64,000 bases of DNA from Anaerolineae bacterium (GTDB lineage Bacteria > Chloroflexota > Anaerolineae > Caldilineales > Caldilineaceae), in contig JAUIHI010000013.1 of the NCBI GenBank assembly GCA_030432295.1, positions 100,564-164,563 of the forward strand, given 5' to 3'. Under the pieces are notes generated by a model, which saw only the letters and a list, made by a program, of their open reading frames with translations, searched no databases and was not told the origin of the DNA. Below are positions 59,467-64,000 of this stretch, one piece after another; position 1 is the stretch's first letter, and each line of letters begins with the position of its first letter. The position numbers were made by a program, and so were the translations under genes.

Positions 59467-60369
59467 TTATGCCACCACCTGTGTCCCTGTCGTGGCCGTC
59501 AATTCTTTGTAGAGTGCGCTGAGCCGGGCTGTCATCGGCCCGGCACTGTCGTCGCCAATCCGACGCCCGTCGATCTCCAGCACCGGGGCCAGCTCGCCCA
59601 TTGTGCCCGTGCAGAAAATCTCCTCGGCCCGGTAGACTTCGCTTAGGGAGATGTTGCGTACCGCGTGGGGAACGGCGTGCGCCCGACACAGGTCCAGGAC
59701 GGTGGCACGGGTGATCCCTTCCGGGCAGGAGTCGGTGTGCGGGGTAGCTACGACGCCATTTTCCACAAAAAAGAGATGGGTGGCGTTTGTCTCAGCCACA
59801 AAGCCGTGGGTGTCCAGCATCAGACAGTCGTCCACGCCCGCCGCGTTGGCCTGCATTTTTGCCAGAATCGAGTTGAGCATATTACACGAGTGGATGTTCT
59901 GGTCCAGACAGTCGGGGGGGATGCGCCGGATGCCGGAGGTGATGAGCCGGATGCCCCCTTTGTCGTAGACCGGCGCTTTGTGCTCGGCCAGGACAATCAG
60001 CGTGGGCTGGCCCAGGTTCACCCGGGGGTCCATTCCGCTGGTATATTTTACGCCCCGGCTGAGGGTCAGCCGGATATGCACATTGTCGGTCATTGCGTTG
60101 GCGGCCAGGGTGCGGCGGATTTCTTCGGTAATGGCCGCGCTGGAGGGCACATTTTGGTAGGCTAGGGCACGCGCGCCAGCCTGCAGTCGGTTCAGATGTT
60201 CGGTGAGTTTGAAGATGCGCCCGTTGTAGAGCCGCAGCCCTTCCCACACCGCATCGCCGTTCTGCACAGCCGAGTCGAAGGGGCTGATTCCGGCCTGGTC
60301 CCGGTGGACGAGGTTGCCGTTGATATTGATGAGCAGGTCCCGGTTGGCGGGGTTGAAGGATTGGAGCAA
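59467..60369 (-). CDS. ilvE: Branched-chain amino acid aminotransferase (class IV)
   Basis: The 300-residue PLP enzyme of fold type IV has NGDAVWEGLRLYNGRIFKLT, HIRLTLSRGVKYTSGMDPRV, the lysine region SCNMLNSILAKMQANAAGVD (Lys binds PLP), and FVAETNATHLFFV. A C-terminal SEVYRAEEIFCTGTMGELAP completes the pattern. It exchanges the amino group between glutamate and branched-chain 2-keto acids. The start is TTG at 60369, supported by GGAGG six bases upstream; no ATG fits. It is preceded by a gene for a sulfotransferase-like protein, a pairing often seen in bacteria, and followed by an ABC-2 permease gene. A D-amino-acid transaminase role is less likely. Confidence 0.9.
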   Translation of the reverse strand: MLQSFNPANRDLLININGNLVHRDQAGISPFDSAVQNGDAVWEGLRLYNGRIFKLTEHLNRLQAGARALAYQNVPSSAAITEEIRRTLAANAMTDNVHIRLTLSRGVKYTSGMDPRVNLGQPTLIVLAEHKAPVYDKGGIRLITSGIRRIPPDCLDQNIHSCNMLNSILAKMQANAAGVDDCLMLDTHGFVAETNATHLFFVENGVVATPHTDSCPEGITRATVLDLCRAHAVPHAVRNISLSEVYRAEEIFCTGTMGELAPVLEIDGRRIGDDSAGPMTARLSALYKELTATTGTQVVA

Positions 60370-60394
60370 GAGAAACCTCCTGAGGAAGTGGGTG

Positions 60395-60466
60395 GGGTGA
60401 TTGGTTGATTGGTGGACTGGTTGATTGGGTACTCGTGACTCCCCAATCAACTAATCAACCAATCAA
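60395..60466. repeat. Short GGTTGATTGG inverted/direct repeat array
   Basis: GGTTGATTGG units (four near copies) on one side and AATCAACCAATCAAC units on the other form a long, imperfect hairpin between the sulfotransferase-like and aminotransferase genes. Confidence 0.65.
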
Positions 60467-61198
60467 CTAACCTAGCCGAAATTGATACAACTCTGCGTAA
60501 ATCTCTGCCGCCTCGGCCAGCACATCGGCCAGATGCTCCGGAACCGCAGAATTCTTGCGCCGGTAGGGGGCAAAGCCGGTGGATGCCTCCACCGCACTGT
60601 ACCAATACTTGGCCCACACACCGTCGCTGGGGCGGGGACCGCCAGGCCAGGCCAGCATCCGTTCGTCAAAGGGGACGCCCACCGCATCACAGAGGAGCGT
60701 CAGCGTGCGCCGGGGATTTTCCAGCACATCCCGGCTGTCGATGACCGGCGGAATCTGGCCGGTGGCTTCCCGCACCAGCCGGAAGATGCGAAGCTGTTGG
60801 GCGAAGCCGATGTCGAAGAGGGTGACATCGGGCCGGACTTTGATGTAGGAATTGATGACTTCGGCGGGGGTGCGCAGAAGGAAGCAGTTGGTCACGGCGC
60901 CCAGCCAGGCCAGGTCGATGTGGTCCAGCATGTGGTGGGTCATCTGCTTCTGATAGTAGATGGTCTTGCCGTCGGGCAGGGGAGCGCTGGTCATCTTCTC
61001 GGCCACCCGTTGCCAGTCGGTCTCGTCCGCGGCGATGATCTCTTCCTGGCCCGGATGGTCGATGCCCGTTTCCGCCAGAAAGTGGGCGTAGAAGGGTTCG
61101 TCGTGGACGACTGTATCGGGCCGATTTTCCCAGGCCCGCATTAGCGCGGTGGAGATGTTGCGCGGGCCAGACCACATGGCGATACGGATAGGGGGCAT
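60467..61198 (-). CDS. Sulfotransferase-like (PAPS-binding-fold) protein next to ilvE
   Basis: The 243-residue protein starts with the sulfotransferase-like P-loop (IAMWSGPRNISTALMRAWEN). It continues with TVVHDEPFYAHFLAE, CFLLRTPAEVINSYIKVRPD and VIDSRDVLENPRRTLTLLCD (3'-phosphate-binding-like), ending AEIYAELYQFRLG. This small sulfotransferase branch is regularly found beside class IV aminotransferase genes, here ilvE 97 bases downstream. Its reaction is not known. The start at 61198 follows AAGGA. No signal peptide. Confidence 0.82.
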   Translation of the reverse strand: MPPIRIAMWSGPRNISTALMRAWENRPDTVVHDEPFYAHFLAETGIDHPGQEEIIAADETDWQRVAEKMTSAPLPDGKTIYYQKQMTHHMLDHIDLAWLGAVTNCFLLRTPAEVINSYIKVRPDVTLFDIGFAQQLRIFRLVREATGQIPPVIDSRDVLENPRRTLTLLCDAVGVPFDERMLAWPGGPRPSDGVWAKYWYSAVEASTGFAPYRRKNSAVPEHLADVLAEAAEIYAELYQFRLG

Positions 61199-61286
61199 CG
61201 ATATTCCTTCATGTCGTTGTCTCTTTGTAGCAGTTCTTCTTATTCTACACCCACACCCCCACGCACACCAGACAACCAGCGCCCGA

Positions 61287-61500
61287 GGGTGCAATTCAGA
61301 TTTGGGGCGAACAGGAATCGTCTGTGCCGCCCGGTGCTAAAGACACCGGGCTACCGAGCTACGCCCCCTGAACGGGGCTTTCGGAGGAACAGACAAACCG
61401 TTTCTAAGCCGGATTTATCCGGCGTCGCTCAATAGCTCCGGGTCTTTAGCCCGGTGCGGTCGTCGCAAACCTACCCCTGCCCCCAACTTGAATTGCACCC
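61287..61500. mobile_element. MITE-like element with terminal inverted repeats
   Basis: GGGTGCAATTCA (61287-61298) is the exact reverse complement of TGAATTGCACCC (61489-61500), and the similarity extends inward (GATTTGGGGCGAACAGG against AAGTTGGGGGCAGG). Inside are GC-rich hairpins such as CCCGGTGCTAAAGACACCGGG. GCGCCC stands just outside both ends, possibly a target duplication. The element has no coding potential. Confidence 0.55.
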
Positions 61501-61528
61501 GCGCCCAACTTCTCGCTCTCCAGCAGAA

Positions 61529-61557
61529 GGCCCTATCCGCTGGGAGCAGATAGGGCC
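61529..61557. terminator. Hairpin downstream of the ABC ATPase gene
   Basis: GGCCCTATC (61529-61537) pairs with GATAGGGCC (61549-61557). It lies 60 bases past the minus-strand ATPase stop. There is no T run on the minus strand, so efficient termination is uncertain. Confidence 0.5.
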
Positions 61558-61616
61558 GGGTGGATCGTTCGGTTTTTTTCCTGCAAGAACAGCAGGAGTT
61601 TCCTTGGGTTGCGCGC

Positions 61617-62318
61617 CTATTTTTCCGCCTGGGTGTGGGAGATCAGCTTGCCGTGTTCCAGATAGAGCACCTGATCCGCGTATTGCGCGATCTGCGGGTC
61701 GTGGGTCGCCATTATCAGCGTTTTGCCCGCGCCCCGGGTCAGCTCCAGCAGAAGATTCAGCACCGCATCCCCGGTTCCTTCGTCCAAATTGCCCGTGGGT
61801 TCGTCGGCCAGGAGCAGCGCCGGGTCGTGGACAAGGGCACGGGCAATCGCCACCCGCTGCTGTTCCCCGCCGCTCAGCCGGTCCGGGTAGGTGTCCATCC
61901 GGTTGCCCAGCCCCACCCGCTCCAGCAGACTCTCCGCCCGGCGATGGCCCTTGCGCTCCTCGCCCGCCAGTTCGATGGGCAGGGCCACATTTTCCAACAC
62001 AGTCAGGGTTGGGATGAGATTGAAGAATTGGAAGACAATGCCGATGTTGCGGCGGCGGAAGAGGGTGCGGTTGTGTTCGGAGAGGCCGGTCAACTCCACA
62101 TCCTCGCCGTGCTCCTGCACAAAGACCTGCCCTCCGCTGGGCTTGTCGATGCCGGAAATCAGATTGAGCAGTGTACTTTTTCCGCTGCCCGAACGGCCAA
62201 AGAGACCGGTGAATTGGCCCGCGGGGAAGGACCAGTCGATGGCTTCGAGCACCGCCCGCTCTTGCCCCGCTTCGGTATAGGATTTGCTCAGCCCGGCCAG
62301 ACGTACCAGCGCTTCCAT
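61617..62318 (-). CDS. ABC transporter ATPase (LolD-like)
   Basis: The 233-residue ATPase has Walker [21 protein letters not shown]-loop [19 protein letters not shown], signature [19 protein letters not shown], Walker [14 protein letters not shown] and H-loop IMATHDP. These match LolD/MacB-type exporters. The start at 62318 follows GGGAG; the upstream ORF part is not supported. No permease of the FtsX type lies next to it; the nearest permease on the same strand is the ABC-2 type at 58697-59434. The pairing is therefore open. Confidence 0.9.
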   Translation of the reverse strand: MEALVRLAGLSKSYTEAGQERAVLEAIDWSFPAGQFTGLFGRSGSGKSTLLNLISGIDKPSGGQVFVQEHGEDVELTGLSEHNRTLFRRRNIGIVFQFFNLIPTLTVLENVALPIELAGEERKGHRRAESLLERVGLGNRMDTYPDRLSGGEQQRVAIARALVHDPALLLADEPTGNLDEGTGDAVLNLLLELTRGAGKTLIMATHDPQIAQYADQVLYLEHGKLISHTQAEK

Positions 62319-62404
62319 CAGCGATAACTCCCTTTGGAAAATTGACAACAAGTGCAGCCAGTATAGCACATAGCAATCAGGGCACGTGCCATTCGGATCA
62401 TTCG

Positions 62405-62788
62405 CTACGCCGCTGCTGGGCTGATCTCGATGGCCACCCGGTTTCTACCCCGCCCGCTCAACTTGCCCATCACCCCAAAGAGGTGGAACATCAGCCCGTA
62501 TTTGGCTGCGATGCGCTTCGCCGTGGCCTGCACATCCGCGGGCTGATCCAGCACCCGGGCCTGGGCGTCCATCCACGGGCCGGTGGGCGTTCCCCGCACA
62601 TCACTTGCACAGAGCCGCACCTGGGAATTGGCACGGATGCGCTTGGCTTTCCAACTTGTGCCGTCGGTCCACACATAGAGCTTGCCCCCGTCCGACGCCA
62701 TCCAGACAGGGGTGATGACGCCCTGGCCGCTCCTGCGGAAGGTTTCCAGGGCGATGTATTTGGCATTATTGATGTCGTCGAGGGTCAT
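62405..62788 (-). CDS. PPOX-class flavin/F420-dependent oxidoreductase
   Basis: The 127-residue protein has the split-barrel pyridoxamine-oxidase-like fold: [60 protein letters not shown] and a final [13 protein letters not shown]. The K-A-K-R-I-R-A-N segment fits the PPOX class F420-dependent group, which reduces small molecules with F420 or FMN. The ATG at 62788 follows CGGAGCC; the longer ORF to 62917 lacks support. F420 use in this organism cannot be inferred from the window alone. Confidence 0.82.
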   Translation of the reverse strand: MTLDDINNAKYIALETFRRSGQGVITPVWMASDGGKLYVWTDGTSWKAKRIRANSQVRLCASDVRGTPTGPWMDAQARVLDQPADVQATAKRIAAKYGLMFHLFGVMGKLSGRGRNRVAIEISPAAA

Positions 62789-62972
62789 TCGTGGCTCCGC
62801 TTTGGGAATTTTGGCACAATCGATGGTTATTGTAGTGGGTGGCAATCGGGGTTGTCTGTGGGGTGGATGCCAAAGGAGCAGCCATATACAGCATGTCAAA
62901 CGCTTGGGCGTATTCAAAGAATAAAGTATCCAAAGGGATGGTGATAAACTGCTCTCCAGAAAGGGGAGAGCA

Positions 62973-64000
62973 ATGGAATTGAGTCAAGCAGTTAAAGCTA
63001 CATTGAACGAAACACAAGCGGGTCTGAGCGGATACCAGCGACGTCATTTCATGGCGGGAATCTTGAAAAGTGTGTTTGCTGGAAAGCCAAGTCGTGCCGA
63101 AAAGATATTGGGTTGGAATCGCAAGACACTGGGCAAAGCATTGGCTGAATGGGATGGTGATTTCTGCTACATCGACCGCTATTATGAACGAGGACGCAAG
63201 AAAGCAGAAGTGCATCTGCCGAATCTATTGTCAGATATCCGAGAGATCGTAGATAGCCAGAGCCAAACGGACCCTACATTTCGTACCAACCGCTTGTATA
63301 CACGCATGAGTGCAGTCGAAGTACGAAGGCAGCTCATGGCGCAAAAGGGGTATACAGACGACGAACTGCCTTGTGCGGCCACAATCAATACGAAACTCAA
63401 TGATATGGGCTATCACTTGCGGGCTGTCCAGAAAAGTCGGCCTCAAAAAAACGGCAGATACCGATGCCATCTTTGTGAAACTTGAGGAGATTCGCCAGAA
63501 AGTGCGAGCCGACAAGAGCGTCCTGCGTCTCTCCATGGATGCCAAAGCCACTGTGCTGATTGGGGACTATTCTCGTGGTGGTCAGAGCCGCATCCAGGTT
63601 CATGCCGCCGATCATGACTTCAAACCCGATGCAAAGGTGACACCCTATTGTATTTTCCTGCCCGACCACAACCGGGCCTATCTCTACTTCACTACCAGCC
63701 GGGTGACCAGTGATTTCATTGCCGATTGTCTGCTCGACTGCTGGCAACAGATTCATCAGGACTTTCCTGAAGTGCAAACACTCCTGATTCTACAGGATAA
63801 TGGCCCAGAAAATCATAGCCGACGCACACAGTTTATGCAGCGTATGGTTCAGGTGGCTGACCATTGCCAACTCTCGATTCAGCTTGCCTATTATCCTCCC
63901 TATCACAGCAAGTACAATCCTGTCGAACGCTTTTGGGGCATTCTGGAAAAACATTGGAATGGCGCTCTGCTTGATTCGATTCCCACTGCACTCAATTTCT
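62973..64000 (+). CDS. ISAzo13-family-like transposase, frameshifted and cut by window end
   Basis: Frame 1 (62973-63485) encodes about 165 residues with a helix-turn-helix part (SGYQRRHFMAGILKSVFAGK, AEKILGWNRKTLGKALAEW) and ends shortly after an A7 run at 63446-63452. The other frame continues from there to the window edge with LRLSMDAKATVLIGDYSRGG (first Asp), LLILQDNGPENHSRRTQFMQ (second Asp) and YNPVERFWGILEKHWNGAL (Glu), a complete DDE set. Omitting one A from the run joins the two frames. This could be a disabling mutation, a sequencing error or slippage-dependent expression. Confidence 0.8.
62973..64000 (+). mobile_element. Insertion sequence, ISAzo13-like, right end beyond window
   Basis: The element is defined by its DDE transposase. 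The left end must lie between the PPOX gene start (62788) and the transposase start; a GAGAGCA-rich segment (62953-62972) precedes the ATG but no inverted repeat could be paired because the right end is outside the window. Confidence 0.65.

Larger units (their letters stand above)
61199..61616. other. Intergenic region holding a MITE-like element and hairpin
   Basis: These 418 bases carry no gene. They hold the inverted-repeat element at 61287-61500 and the hairpin at 61529-61557 downstream of the ABC ATPase stop. Confidence 0.6.

Overview
The window is about 64 kb of a GC-rich bacterial chromosome. Gene content points to the Chloroflexota, probably an Anaerolineae/Caldilinea-like lineage. 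The signs are secreted proteins with Pro/Thr-rich linkers, a HerA/HAS-barrel pair, a HEPN-MNT module, many ABC systems, PRC-barrel and BON proteins, an ISAzo13-type transposase, and abundant short intergenic repeats. This assignment is inferred from gene content and style, not from a marker gene. No rRNA, tRNA or CRISPR array was seen.

Layout. 1-4.8 kb: a CaiB-type CoA transferase cut by the window edge, then an esterase, a conserved unknown, an alpha/beta hydrolase, an SGNH hydrolase, and a broken second copy of the hydrolase's 3' end. 4.9-8.8 kb (minus): HAS-barrel protein, MntA/HepT toxin-antitoxin pair, HerA ATPase, helical partner protein and HNH nuclease, closely spaced. 9-17.8 kb: HAD hydrolase, DUF2892 protein, PRC-barrel, FAD oxidoreductase, BON protein, thioredoxin reductase, an OmpR-type two-component system and small proteins.

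18.1-26.5 kb is the most notable region. It is a self-contained respiratory reductive dehalogenase locus: a NarL-type two-component system, a Tat-exported RdhA with two 4Fe-4S motifs, a two-helix RdhB-like anchor, a NosR/RdhC-like membrane FMN protein, a small anchored protein, a Tat-exported ApbE flavin transferase and a TPR protein. The inferred logic is as follows. The sensor pair switches the genes on. RdhA reduces an organohalide on the outer face. RdhC carries electrons through covalently bound FMN, which ApbE installs. RdhB tethers RdhA.

26.8-34.9 kb: a serine beta-lactamase-like hydrolase, an enolase-superfamily enzyme, an M81 (MlrC) remnant, a dipeptide-type ABC importer without ATPases and an M19 dipeptidase-like protein. 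Together these look like a peptide or amino-acid-derivative catabolic set. 35-42.3 kb: a large XRE-ATPase-TPR regulator and small proteins, sitting between a 157-bp comM fragment and the intact comM gene. A second partner/HNH pair follows.

42.4-64 kb: a LysM/lamin-tail surface protein, an ATP-grasp enzyme, and an FtsX/MacB-like exporter with a very large permease. Next come an EamA protein, a lipoprotein with two fused solute-binding domains next to an MscS channel, and a repeat-containing secreted protein. The region ends with a sugar isomerase-like protein, ABC export genes, a branched-chain aminotransferase with a sulfotransferase-like neighbour, a PPOX protein, a MITE-like element and an ISAzo13-type transposase running off the end.
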